Assembly: GCF_042649125.1 (NCBI RefSeq)
Contig: NZ_JBHRYQ010000001.1
Span: 2,852,001 to 2,916,000, forward strand
Reading direction: 5' to 3'
Source: Leadbetterella lacunae
GTDB taxonomy: Bacteria > Bacteroidota > Bacteroidia > Cytophagales > Spirosomataceae
Length of the DNA: 64,000 nt
Below are positions 18,201-27,370 of this stretch, piece after piece. Under the pieces are notes generated by a model that did not search any database, had not been told where the DNA came from, and was given only the letters and a program-made list of their open reading frames with translations. A program made the translations under genes and the position numbers. Position 1 is the first letter of the stretch. Every line of letters starts with the position of its first letter.

Positions 18201-19977
18201 CGCCTTGAGAAATAGACGAAAGTACCAGGTCGTCAAAATCAGTTTTACCCAAATATGAAAGAAAATAGTGCTTTCCTTTTCTACTTAATGAATAGGTTGC
18301 CGACAGCGGATCATAATCAAAAAAGCCCATTTGGTGACCAATGAGCATACCGTTACTTACAAAAAACTTTTCTTTCTTGGTAGCGGCTTGCATTTCAGAA
18401 ACCGTAATGCTGTTAACCTTTTTTCTCGCCACAATATTCCCCGCTGCTATGAGCGGATTATAGCCTGCAGCTGAACTTAAATATCGAATTCGATCTGGAT
18501 TATAATAATTAAATGACTCAAAAAGTGCGGGAATTTCAGTTTTTCCTGCTATGATATTAAAATCTAACTTAGATGCATTTAGATCCCACGACATTGCATC
18601 GCAGCGGATGTCTACTTGATGAAAAGTATCCGAATACATACTGTTTCTAAAACCGCCCTTACTTAGTTTGTATAATCCCAAATGGTTTTCTTTGAGATTA
18701 AATACCATTCGGACAGCTGGGTGAGAAACAGAATCTGTTCCAAAACGAGTCACAAAACTTACCCGGTCAGCAGTTATGAGTGTATCCGTAATTTCAAAAC
18801 TTCGTGACCTAACTTCAAAAGCATTTCTTTTGCCTTTGTTGGCAACTATATTGGCATAGGGTTCCAATAAAGACGAAGAATACACCTTAGCTCCAACCAA
18901 CGAAATACCCCCATAGTAACTAAATGAAGGCATGTTTAAGTTTACCTGAGCGTCATTTCGGTAAGATTTAAAACGAGGGAATGTACTTTCTATACCTTTG
19001 GGTCTATTTTCTAAGCGAAACTCAACTACGCCTTTCACATTATTATTTAAGGTACTCGGAAAATTCAATTCTGCTTGTTCGGCAATAAACTTGGAGCCCT
19101 GAACTTTAATAAAATACTTATCTAAAGTGGCCGAGGCCTCCTTATGATTTAGGTTCCAAACCACTTTTCCGCCTTGGCCCAAAAACACGTTGTTTGTAAA
19201 GTCAAATGCACCAGAAGTTTGAGCAACCACAAGTGAATCTGAAGGACCCACAAGAGCCAAGTCTACAGACTTAAAAGCTATATAAAAACCCTTAACACTT
19301 GGCAACACAATGGTTTCTAAGCTATTAGTTGTGGTTTTACCAGAAACTTCTAAACTTGGATCAGACCATGGGTCATACTCCTCTTCATTCCCTATTTCGC
19401 CCCAACCGATATCTTCATCAACTATTTTTTCTTCTACTTCTTTTAACTCAACTTTAGGCTCAAAGTAGTTTCGTTTTTTGTCAAAAAAACCGAAAGAATA
19501 CTCCGCATTTAAGACGTACACCTTATTAAAACCAGAAGTATGAAGCAGACTTTTGTTTAGAAAATCATCAAATACGGCCAAAACCTCATTAACTTTTTTG
19601 GAACTTTGACCATCTATACTTTTTAGGAGATAGGTGGTTATTTCATAAACTTTTTCAGAAGAAAAATCTGCAGACGAACTTAAGCCACTGTAAATAGAAA
19701 ACAGCCTATAAACTTCTATGGGGCGGTACCCTTTTTTGGTGAGTTGCTGAAACAAACCAATCACTTGAGCTTGTGCTTCAGGGTTAAGTTTTGTTTTAAA
19801 ATTATCATTAAAAGCACTTATAACGGGCTTTACTCCAGAGCCAAGTTGTTTCGAAAACTGTTTTTGAAGGTCCTCGGTAAAATCAGCAGGGTTGGAAGAA
19901 AAGAGCATACTCTGCCCCCACGATTCAGAAAATCCAAAAATTAAGACTAGAAAAAGTACTTTTACGAAAAATTTCAT
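15250..19977 (-). CDS. Very large exported protein of unknown function
   Basis: A 1575-residue protein with a signal peptide (residues 1-21, ending SWGQ). Apart from a helical N-terminal region (about 25-150) nearly all of it is built of beta-strand-rich, loosely repetitive segments such as GEITHLAGKFKTKKVSFLTD and SGFLADNSTFNIKSGEKDAK, in a style reminiscent of OstA/LptA-like or AsmA-like beta repeats, though I see no family motif. An acidic stretch lies near residues 185-210 and the last 25 residues are Lys/Pro/Ser-rich. It is 12 bases downstream of prmA and shares its transcript. Location is periplasm or surface. I do not recognise it. Confidence 0.85.
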   Translation of the reverse strand: MKFFVKVLFLVLIFGFSESWGQSMLFSSNPADFTEDLQKQFSKQLGSGVKPVISAFNDNFKTKLNPEAQAQVIGLFQQLTKKGYRPIEVYRLFSIYSGLSSSADFSSEKVYEITTYLLKSIDGQSSKKVNEVLAVFDDFLNKSLLHTSGFNKVYVLNAEYSFGFFDKKRNYFEPKVELKEVEEKIVDEDIGWGEIGNEEEYDPWSDPSLEVSGKTTTNSLETIVLPSVKGFYIAFKSVDLALVGPSDSLVVAQTSGAFDFTNNVFLGQGGKVVWNLNHKEASATLDKYFIKVQGSKFIAEQAELNFPSTLNNNVKGVVEFRLENRPKGIESTFPRFKSYRNDAQVNLNMPSFSYYGGISLVGAKVYSSSLLEPYANIVANKGKRNAFEVRSRSFEITDTLITADRVSFVTRFGTDSVSHPAVRMVFNLKENHLGLYKLSKGGFRNSMYSDTFHQVDIRCDAMSWDLNASKLDFNIIAGKTEIPALFESFNYYNPDRIRYLSSAAGYNPLIAAGNIVARKKVNSITVSEMQAATKKEKFFVSNGMLIGHQMGFFDYDPLSATYSLSRKGKHYFLSYLGKTDFDDLVLSSISQGGTGGGNASIDLASKSLDIKGTQDFKFSDSLGISFVPKGQSMQIVGNKVFTFNGEIGVKNFTFYGDFEVQYEQFVVNLKRIDSIKFIPLEIYKKGGKAQLGANILFGQTGTLYLNSPDNKSGRKNLPEYPKLEIPGGALVYFNEKGRKQKFENEVNFKFKPINIDSLNTVNPVFAGVFNSGGIFKPIQENLVVMADTSLGVRHIAKTPYKIYGTETSIKTDSAIVLNKKGISSSGEITHLAGKFKTKKVSFLTDELTAEGDFGKIQETVTGAYFPDVAIGEYDLAWVPEADSMSVVSAKGFEFYNKSSLLTGGLVLRKTGLFGNGLLNRTDSDVKSNQFKFNKSGFLADNSTFNIKSGEKDAKPVFGAKHVDIDFNIQKFMVNVAGQKELLTETYKSELEFPYSSYATTIDKAVWDIKKQRITMEGLLATSVFRSTHLTQFGLKFNGTAATYDLAGMNLKISGVEAINSVDASIVPTQGLVAVMRDGKLEPFKNAKIIADTLNKYHVLTNANVTVNSKLSFVGSADYQFVNVSSDTFNIKLGNFEFSEVSPEGDLLSSKSSNKLSTIARAKVSEKDSIYLSPKMLYKGEIMMLSPFKNLALNGMVLPDLKRYPMLGGSWINYKGNKSEAISINVDNTLKDGGKPLFVGLHISTGKQTDAIYPTFLSAKKSGDDSDIFLATGLFKRDEPNKKFVVAPADPNTIGNVLEFYDDKGIIAMEGKFNLLGSPSKILETVGIGNVRLDSMKYQFATMLKLDFPISIPVTQKLGQNIVKANLDVGNSDPAILPDSPVFMAKVNQYLGPKETVDYKNKSLKEHLPLHKFSNKFLSTMILSDVNLAWNPISNAYYSVGRIGISNIGDVDVNAMVNGYVEIVKSPATGDEVYVFLEISPTQWYFFVYRSGQLGVTSADEDFNKAIAVPETTKDKKSDLNFVDVAEATRFRKNFLKVYRGMKEEDFAKKPSDPNKLPGTPPSKSPTKKAEEKDGF

Positions 19978-19988
19978 TTGATTATCTA

Positions 19989-20819
19989 TCAGCCTTTTAT
20001 AAAAACGACGGCCGCCCAGTTATTCTTACTTATTTGTGTTTGTTTTTTTAGTCCCACTGCTTCAGCTGCAGCTACGATATCCTCCACGTCGGTTACGTAA
20101 AACCCACTTACTATCAAAATACCAGCTTTTGCCATAAATTTCTCATAGGTTGGAATTTCCGCCAAAAGGATATTTCTATTGATATTTGCCAATACTATGT
20201 CATAGCTTTTCACTTCTTGATCGGCTATGGTTCCTTGGTTAATGGTGATAAAACTAGTTTGGTTTAGGTCAAAATTTTCAATCGAATTTTCTACAGACCA
20301 TTCGTCAATATCAAAAGCATGGATGCTAGTAGAACCCAGCTTGGCTGCCATAACGGCCAATATGCCCGTGCCTGTGCCTACGTCTAAAACAGATTTGTTT
20401 TGGTGGTCAATATCAAGTTGCAGCTCCAAAACCTGGGAAGTAGTTTCGTGGTGACCGGTTCCAAATGACATTTTGGGTGTTATTATAATCTCATGCAAAT
20501 ATGAATCAGGAGCAGCATCGTGAAAAGTAGCCCTCACGTAGATTTTGTCTGAAACACTAATTGGCGAAAAGTTTGATTCCCAAGTCTGATTCCAGTTCTC
20601 TTTTTCTATTTTTTTAAGGCTGTAAGAAATTGCCGTTTTTTCGGCATATCTTTCCATCAAAACCTTAAGGCCCTGCTCCTCAAAGTCTTCTTCTACCACA
20701 AATGCCTGAATACCGTCTTCAGTATCTATAAAAGAGTCGAAGCCTATTTCGGCAAGTTCAGCAACTAAAATATCGGCAAAGTCAGATTCGATAACGAGTG
20801 TAAGTTCTATATAATGCAT
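19989..20819 (-). CDS. prmA: Ribosomal protein L11 methyltransferase
   Basis: PrmA methylates ribosomal protein L11 using SAM. The 276-residue protein has the PrmA N-terminal domain, then KMSFGTGHHETTSQVLELQ (about 116-134), the SAM-binding SVLDVGTGTGILAVMAAKLG (about 143-162) and the catalytic-loop motif IVLANINRNIL (about 208-218), all hallmarks. The start at 20819 gives a normal length. It lies between the porV terminator, 28 bases upstream, and the giant exported-protein gene, 12 bases downstream; there is little room for its own promoter. Confidence 0.96.
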   Translation of the reverse strand: MHYIELTLVIESDFADILVAELAEIGFDSFIDTEDGIQAFVVEEDFEEQGLKVLMERYAEKTAISYSLKKIEKENWNQTWESNFSPISVSDKIYVRATFHDAAPDSYLHEIIITPKMSFGTGHHETTSQVLELQLDIDHQNKSVLDVGTGTGILAVMAAKLGSTSIHAFDIDEWSVENSIENFDLNQTSFITINQGTIADQEVKSYDIVLANINRNILLAEIPTYEKFMAKAGILIVSGFYVTDVEDIVAAAEAVGLKKQTQISKNNWAAVVFIKG

Positions 20820-20844
20820 AAAATATGAGGGTCTTTAAGTTTAT

Positions 20845-20870
20845 AAAAAAAAGCCCGAAACCGGGCTTTA
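20845..20870 (-). terminator. Terminator after porV
   Basis: On the minus strand AAGCCCGG pairs with CGGGCTT around a short loop, followed by a T-run. It is 23 bases past the porV stop. Confidence 0.85.
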
Positions 20871-20894
20871 GAGGTAATATTGGGAAATAAAATC

Positions 20895-22055
20895 TTATTC
20901 TTCGTCTTCTAAATTGGCATTCTGACGTGACTTTAACAATGAGTAAGGCATTGCAAAATTAAGCGTGATTCTCCATGTATTGGCTAATGGATTGCCAGTT
21001 TTGGCAGGTATCAAATACGCCAAGTCTATATTATACGTATCTTTTAGTTTAACGCCGATACCAGTTGTGAAATACTTGCGATCTCCTTTTGACCTTGATT
21101 CGTAAAAATACCCGGCTCTTAGTGCCACCATTTCGTCGTAGTTGTATTCAGCACCAATAGAGGCCATAACTTCTCTTAGCTCTTCGGCCATACCACCTGG
21201 GGCATCGTTAAACGAGCCAATGATAGAAGGTAAAACCGCTAAATCTAACTCCGAACGATCACCTTGAGGAGTTGGCACCAATAGTTTATTGAAATCAACT
21301 AAAAACCTGAATGTATTGTGCTCATCTGGTTTGTGTGAGATCTGAGTACCCACTTTAAGATTGGCAGGAATAAAATACTCTCCGAAACCGTAATTAACTT
21401 TTCCTCCTAGATTTTGCAACCAAAGTCCATAAGAGAAATCAGTTTTATGATCTGAGTCTGAAGGTCTATTTTTGTTATAATAAATACCTAAATCTATAGC
21501 AGCAGTTTGGCCTGGCTTACCTGCAGTTCCGTTTACCACATTACTACCTACTAAGTTTGAGTTAATATACTTTAAATTTAGACCCATCGAAAAGTCAGAA
21601 CTAAGTTTTTGGGCAATACCAGCAGTGAAAGACATCTCTCTTGAGTGAAATCTATCCAGATCATCGCCATTGGAGTTGGTAAACTGAATGAGCCCTTGGT
21701 CAAAATAGGTTAAACCCATAGTTAAGGCCTGCTTGTCAGATATTTTATAATACCCCGATAGGTTCATTAGTCCCATGTCTTGCACAAGGTCTCTCAGCCA
21801 TGGAGCATACGAAAAACTCGCACCGTATTTATTAGGAGCAAAAGCAAGTTTGGAGGTGTTCCAATAGATGGAATTGGCGTCTGGATTAGAAGCCACACCG
21901 GCATCTCCAAGTGCAGCTGCTTTCGAATCTGGCGAAATGGTCAAAAAAGGTACTGCTGAGGTTACAACTTTGTAATCTTTGGTGATGCTTTGTGCTTGAA
22001 CAAAAAACGGTAAGCTGCTTAGGAAAATCAAAAAGGCAATGTTGCTCTTTTTCAT
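20895..22055 (-). CDS. porV: Type IX secretion outer-membrane protein PorV
   Basis: PorV (LptO) is the 14-stranded FadL-like barrel that receives cargo from the type IX translocon and hands it to the PorU sortase. The 386-residue product has a signal peptide (ending VQAQ), then TSAVPFLTISPDSKAAALGD and ASNPDANSIYWNTSKLAF, the diagnostic PorV N-terminal motifs. Strands such as GFGEYFIPANLKVGTQISHK and the C-terminal WRITLNFAMPYSLLK fit. The chosen start (MKKSNIAFL) gives a normal signal peptide; an upstream Met at 22103 does not. It follows porU by 66 bases, the usual order. Confidence 0.95.
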   Translation of the reverse strand: MKKSNIAFLIFLSSLPFFVQAQSITKDYKVVTSAVPFLTISPDSKAAALGDAGVASNPDANSIYWNTSKLAFAPNKYGASFSYAPWLRDLVQDMGLMNLSGYYKISDKQALTMGLTYFDQGLIQFTNSNGDDLDRFHSREMSFTAGIAQKLSSDFSMGLNLKYINSNLVGSNVVNGTAGKPGQTAAIDLGIYYNKNRPSDSDHKTDFSYGLWLQNLGGKVNYGFGEYFIPANLKVGTQISHKPDEHNTFRFLVDFNKLLVPTPQGDRSELDLAVLPSIIGSFNDAPGGMAEELREVMASIGAEYNYDEMVALRAGYFYESRSKGDRKYFTTGIGVKLKDTYNIDLAYLIPAKTGNPLANTWRITLNFAMPYSLLKSRQNANLEDEE

Positions 22056-22121
22056 AAATGGAATATTGAGTCGAATATCGAAAAACATTATTTCAGGGTT
22101 CAAAGTAATATATTTTAATTG

Positions 22122-25100
22122 TCATTTCCAAAATATCATCTTGCCAGAAGCCTCAGATTTTGAGCCGTCGGAAAGAGATTTTAATACAAAACGAAAAAAT
22201 AGGGGTGTATTAATATAAGTATCCCCCTCAAAATCTACGCCGAACTCAATTTTTGCGTTACAATTTTCGCAATTTAAGTCTTTTTCTAGAATTTTCTTAC
22301 CTGATAAATCACCAATCCACAATTGTCCCGAAAGGTTGTCGCCTTTTCGGTTATGTAAAAACACCAAATTAGTAAAATCGGTGAATGGATTTGGATAATT
22401 CAAAAAGCTCGCAATTTCTAATTTCGGTTTCGAAATGTTAAATTCAAACGTTTCCTCATATTTATTATTATGAGTGTCATAAACTATTAAACGCACGGTA
22501 TGCTTGCCCTCAGATAAGTTTCCCACGAAATAATTGATTTGCCCTTGGGTATTTTCTTTGACTAAATAAAAATAAGGCAAAGCACTAATACTCGTAGAAT
22601 CATCAATAATTAACTTCATGGCGTAAGCCGGATTTACAAATCCAAAATTAAACCCGCTTTGGTCAAGTAAATCAAAAAGCAATACATTGTCTTTATCAAA
22701 AGTAAAATTAACTTGAGGGGCTTGTTTGTCAGTAACTGCCGGGTTTGCATCTGAACTAATATTTAAGCCTGAAAAACTACCATAAATCTGACCCACACTG
22801 TCCGCATCTATTCCATATAGTTTTATGCTTGCAACACCTGCACTTACATCTTTTGGAATCACAAACTCTCCCGAAAACTTACCATTTTTGACCTCTAAAA
22901 CCGTTTCAGAAATTTTTAAATCTTTCTGTAAATACGCAAAAGAAGGGCCATCATCATATATTCCTAAGGTTTTTTTATTAATTGGTGGGCTAAATACCGA
23001 AACCAATACCCTGCCGTTATCAAATTCACTTACCTCGCCCGTCACATTAACTTTATTAGTAGGCTTTGCCTCAGATGCTTCTTTGCCTGCTATTTTAATC
23101 GAGGTGATTTTTACCTTATCGTTAAAAATTGGAAGTCTTAGGCTTGGGTCGCCCAAAAGGCTAAAGTTTCGGTTTATTTCTCCTTGAATAGATGCATTTT
23201 TTGTTTTCAAAAATACTTCTCCGAGCGTGTTAAATTTCTGCAAATTTTGATAGAACGCCGTGTTTATTCTTTCATTGGTAGATGAATAAACGGGCCTTGT
23301 GGTGGTCAAAAGGGCTATTGCCCCCTGATTTTGCCTTAAAATAGCCAACTCTGCACCAGACACTATCGCCGGATTATCAAACTTACCAAACTGACAAGTG
23401 GCCGTAAAAAAGATAGGCAGTCTCGGATTATTATTCCAAGAATTTATACTCCCCAAAGTAAGCAATTTCTCTTGTGCCCAACCATCTTCTGCACCATGGC
23501 CGTTATAGTTTACCAAAAAACTCCCGCTCTCTATAGTTTGGTTTAGCTTGGCAGTTGCTAAGGGAGAAACCGCCGCTAGGCCTTCGCCTTCTGCAGGAAA
23601 ATCATCGAGGTAGATTTTAGAAACTTCGTATCCGCCAAAATTATCGAGGGCCAAGTCAGACAAATTTTCTGCATCTCTTTGATGAATATTAAAATCTCTA
23701 TTATCTGCTACGAAAGTCAATTTCCTTTTCCAAATATTGGTATTTTCTGTGCTCGTTTCATACGCAATAATCTTGTCTACCACGCTTTTAGCTTCTAAAA
23801 CGGACTTAACGGGCAAACGCCCCACTGCTATATCGAGTGTGTGATCATTTGTTTGGTTTGACCGCCAGTATCCATCCACCGAAAATCCCTCCGCCCACTC
23901 GCCTTCGTGCGGTTCCATGAAACCATAAAAATCATCTGAAGAATATGAATAAATAGGCTCCAAAGATTCTCTTGATTGATAACTGGGCACCAAGTTGTTT
24001 GTATTGATAAACGAAAAGTCATCGTTGTTTTTATAATCAAAACTTCCGTCTCCAAATAGTAGCACCGCTGTAAGCTTACCGGGAGACTTATTGAAAAAAT
24101 AGCGACACGCATCTCTTATAGCCGAAGGGTCTACTTTTCCGGAGCTAAACTCATTGTAAATTTGCTCGGTAGTGACAGCGAGAGCCTCCACGTCCATTTT
24201 GGTTTTTTTATGCAACACAAACCGCTCTACCTGACTTTTAAACTTCGACGGATAAACCACCAAAAGCTGTGGACTAATATTAGATTTGATATCTTGATTT
24301 TCGAGTGTTTTAACAAAACTAGGATTAGGCACCGAAGCTAAATTAAAAACGACAACCTTAGCAAAATCAGCGTCGAAATTTAAAGAAAACTCAGCTTCGC
24401 CAGTATCCGAGCTTAAAGCCAAGTTTTTAACTAAAAATGGATTTCCAACACTCCATATTCGTGTATTTGCATTTATCCCTTTTACTTTAAAATTAGAATT
24501 CGAAACCAAATCTTGTTTTCTAAAATAAGAAAACTGCTGTTTAGTATTTAAATCGGCTAAAAACTGTTTTCCATTAAAAGAAACATAGTCTATATATGCA
24601 CCTGCATTGGCTGAGTTGGCGGTTTTCAATCCATATTTGATGGTCAGCTTATCACCTTCAGGATTTATTTGATATTTAAATTTTTGGAGGTTTGAATATC
24701 GGTTATACCTCGCCAAACTGTTAGAAGGATTATACGAACTTCCGGGAAGAAGCTCTTCTTTAAACGGCTGGGAGTTAAGCGAAATAGTCATGATTTGGTC
24801 TGCCCTACCTACGCCCAAAACCTGCAGATTTATAGCTAAAGGTTGGGACTTGTCTAATTCGGGAAAATCAAAGGATTGCTCTAAGAAATTATAGAAAAAA
24901 TCTCCCAGCCAGAGCCTTCCTGAGTTTAAAACATTCTTTTGCTCTTTTTCAAAAAACGTATAAAACTCTCCTTTATCGATAGCCGCATTACTTTGTTTAT
25001 GATACAAAACCTCCGACATTTTATTGGTGCTTTCACAGTCTAAACAAACAAACAAATATGTGGAATCGGAGTAAGGATTAATTTGATGTTGAAACTCTGA

Positions 25101-25453
25101 AGTAGTTGCATCTAAAAAAACACTGTGAGCACTAGGAGCATAAAAATAAAGGGCATCGGCCGAGTCCCAAGATTGGTTATTGTCGGTATTTAAAACCGGC
25201 ACAGGTTTTAGGTCAAAAACTCTTTCTGCGGCATTTGCCTGAGGCAAAACCCCTACTTGGCCCATATAAACGCCAATTTTTGCAGGATTATATTCTTTAT
25301 ATTTCGATACGTATTTTTTAAAAAAAGCTTGATCCAGTTTATATACCCCTCTTGGCTCACCCCTATTTTTATCCATTTCCCTTTTGCCAATACCGAGGAC
25401 TGCCCCCAAGCTATTTGACAAGAAAAAAAGAAAAGAATGAGAAGTTTATTCAT
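22122..25453 (-). CDS. porU: Type IX secretion sortase PorU (one-base frameshift near 5' end)
   Basis: PorU is the gingipain-like (C25) cysteine protease that removes C-terminal signals and attaches type IX cargo to lipopolysaccharide. The catalytic pair is visible as His in VNYNGHGAEDGWAQ and Cys in FFTATCQFGKFDNP; the C-terminus (SFLNYPNPFTDFTNLVF) is a secretion-type beta domain. The natural start is at 25453: MNKLLILFFFSCQIAWGQ is a signal peptide and SSVLAKGKWIKIGVSQEG is the conserved N-terminus, but the frame then changes. In the second frame the protein continues VYKLDQAFFKKY to the stop. Adding one G to the G4 run at 25346-25349 restores a 1110-residue protein. Without it, only a Met at 25421 lacking a signal peptide is left. 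Confidence 0.9.
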
Positions 25454-25531
25454 TATAAATTTAAAAAAAACATCATTTAAAATCGCTATTTGCTAACGAA
25501 CAAAATTTATATTCGGTATCGAAAGCATCAC

Positions 25532-26194
25532 TTAATCTACCAATTTGACTTTGGCATGACTTAAAATTGTAAAGCGTTTATTGGTTTTATCAAGCTGAAC
25601 CAACGTTCGGGTTCTTCTATCTGCTATTTTCTTATATTTTTTTTGATTAAAAATAAAATCCGAACCTTCAGGTATTTGTTCTAAAACCTCCCCGTTTTCT
25701 TCAAACTCAGCAGAAGAGTCTATGCCCAAGGCGTGCATTAATGCAGGGTCTTTGGTAGATGAGGCGGCTGGGTTTTGCATGTGAACTTTCAGAACGCTAA
25801 GTATATTTTCGGGAAATACCTGCTCAGTGAGTAGTGGCTGCATAAGCTCCGTAAAACATGTTTTCCACTCAATACCGTGCGGCAAAACCTTGCGTCTGGC
25901 ATACTGAATCTGTATATGTTGATGGGCGATTTCATGCACCAGTGTCACCAAAAAAGAATAAGGATTTGAATTGCCATTTACACTGATAATGTGTCTTTGG
26001 GCTTTGTAGGTATAGTTTCCTAAAACAGATTTTCGAGGCCTAGAAACCACAAAACTAAAAGGGTGCTTTTGCCATAAACTAACCACATAAGGAATGGCCT
26101 CAGTAGGAATTTTCAGTGAAAGTATTTTCTGAAAAGTATCTTCAGAAGACTCTTTTTGAGTTTTTGGTTTTTTATTTAAAAATCCGAATAGCAC
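25532..26194 (-). CDS. SprT-like zinc metalloprotease domain protein
   Basis: A 220-residue cytosolic protein of the SprT-like family. The zinc motif is HEIAHQH (H87, E88, H91) within LVTLVHEIAHQHIQIQY, with the downstream HGIEWK (H106) that completes the SprT pattern. The C-terminal 70 residues (YKKIADRRTRTLVQLDKTNK) resemble the small beta domain of SprT. Bacterial members are poorly characterised; eukaryotic SPRTN repairs DNA-protein crosslinks. It lies 78 bases upstream of porU on the same strand and has its own -7 box. Confidence 0.88.
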   Translation of the reverse strand: MLFGFLNKKPKTQKESSEDTFQKILSLKIPTEAIPYVVSLWQKHPFSFVVSRPRKSVLGNYTYKAQRHIISVNGNSNPYSFLVTLVHEIAHQHIQIQYARRKVLPHGIEWKTCFTELMQPLLTEQVFPENILSVLKVHMQNPAASSTKDPALMHALGIDSSAEFEENGEVLEQIPEGSDFIFNQKKYKKIADRRTRTLVQLDKTNKRFTILSHAKVKLVD

Positions 26195-26220
26195 TGCTCT
26201 TAACTGGTTTTATATATTTA

Positions 26221-26228
26221 CAAATATA
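26221..26228 (-). promoter_or_regulatory. -7 box upstream of the SprT-like gene
   Basis: On the minus strand TATATTTG is a full match to TAnnTTTG, 26 bases upstream of the ATG at 26194. Confidence 0.55.
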
Positions 26229-26314
26229 CAATTTACCGTAATATAAAATTCTATTCCTTAATTTGAATCTAAAGAATATTGCGAATAATTTTAGGCCATA
26301 AACAAAGTATAATC

Positions 26315-26590
26315 ATGAAAAAACTAGTCCTATTTTTATTCGGAGCAGTAGCTTTAAACAGTTGTATTTCTAAAGTGGTAGACCCCTTGAGCGGTTGTGC
26401 TACATTTGCCGAAAAATACACTACAGCTTACACGGAATTCATAAATGACTACACCAATGTAAAAAAATGCGAAAATTTTATTGACGTGACAAAATCGTAT
26501 CTGAAGTCTTGCGGAATATTGACAGCAGCACAAAAAAAAGAATTAGAAGATGCATATAAGGATATTGATTGCAAAAGCGTAGGTAACTAA
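26315..26590 (+). CDS. Small Cys-rich lipoprotein
   Basis: A 91-residue lipoprotein with a signal peptide and lipobox (VALNSC, lipidated Cys 17). The mature part has four more Cys, near residues 28, 50, 66 and 86, spaced as two possible disulfides in an otherwise helical, charged domain (CATFAEKY, KKCENFIDVTK, KSCGILTAAQK, DIDCKSVGN). I chose the Met at 26315 because it begins the signal peptide; an upstream in-frame codon at 26279 adds nothing recognisable. I know no function for it. It is followed by the YhhN-like gene after about 80 bases. Confidence 0.75.
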   Translation: MKKLVLFLFGAVALNSCISKVVDPLSGCATFAEKYTTAYTEFINDYTNVKKCENFIDVTKSYLKSCGILTAAQKKELEDAYKDIDCKSVGN

Positions 26591-26671
26591 GAAAATGGCA
26601 AAAAAATTGGTAGGTAATATTTTTGTTAGTTAATAAAAAAAATTACTAACTTAGATATAATAACCTATGTC

Positions 26672-27370
26672 ATGAACAGTAGCAACAAAACCTCAATTTA
26701 CTTTTTGGTTTATTTGATGTTGACATTTATAAAAATTCACTATCAAATAATTGAAAAAGAGTTAATACAAGTCTTTATTTTATTATGTACAAATACTCTT
26801 TTGTGGGTATATATGTTTGATAATAAAGACACCGAAACCAAAGGAATAAATTATGCAAAGCTATTTTTGGCTTTCATTACTTTAGGTGAGACTTATATTA
26901 TCTTTTATAAAAACATGACCTTTCTTAGATTAGGTATGATGTTTTACTTATTTTCCAGACTTTCATTATTATTAATTATAAGTAAAGGGCTCACTAGGTT
27001 TAAACTTTACACACCATTTGATTATCTAAAGGTTTTTGGCCCTTTTGTATCCTCTTTTATCCTATGCTTTTTTACCTATAATCAATATCAGCTAGATTTC
27101 TCTCTTGTTATTTTGATAATTTCTTATGGCGTAATAGGTTCGCTTTTAGTGAGTTTTTTGTTTTACCAAAAACAAAGCTTCTCCAATATTTATTTGATAA
27201 CAGCTATTCTCTTTTTTACTATTCATGATGCATTGGGAGGTTTCAGCTTCTTTAATTACAATTTCGACCCCACCTTTACTATATCCTACATATTAATTGC
27301 ACTTGGCAATGGCCTCTTTGCTCTATGGTTTAAATACACATTCAAAACCTACATCAAAAGCCAATTATGA
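26672..27370 (+). CDS. YhhN-like polytopic membrane protein
   Basis: A 232-residue integral membrane protein with about seven or eight hydrophobic helices and few charged residues. Length, topology and the motif FFTIHDALGGFSFF in the penultimate helix region fit the YhhN family, which includes the eukaryotic lysoplasmalogenase TMEM86, though conservation is weak and the assignment tentative. It overlaps the trpG gene by 6 bases, tail to tail. Its base composition is even more A+T-rich than its neighbours. Confidence 0.6.
   Translation: MNSSNKTSIYFLVYLMLTFIKIHYQIIEKELIQVFILLCTNTLLWVYMFDNKDTETKGINYAKLFLAFITLGETYIIFYKNMTFLRLGMMFYLFSRLSLLLIISKGLTRFKLYTPFDYLKVFGPFVSSFILCFFTYNQYQLDFSLVILIISYGVIGSLLVSFLFYQKQSFSNIYLITAILFFTIHDALGGFSFFNYNFDPTFTISYILIALGNGLFALWFKYTFKTYIKSQL

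Noticed and set aside
22825..23187. A 120-codon plus-strand frame inside porU
   Set aside because: It lies wholly within a conserved gene on the other strand and shows no family motif or ribosome-binding site.
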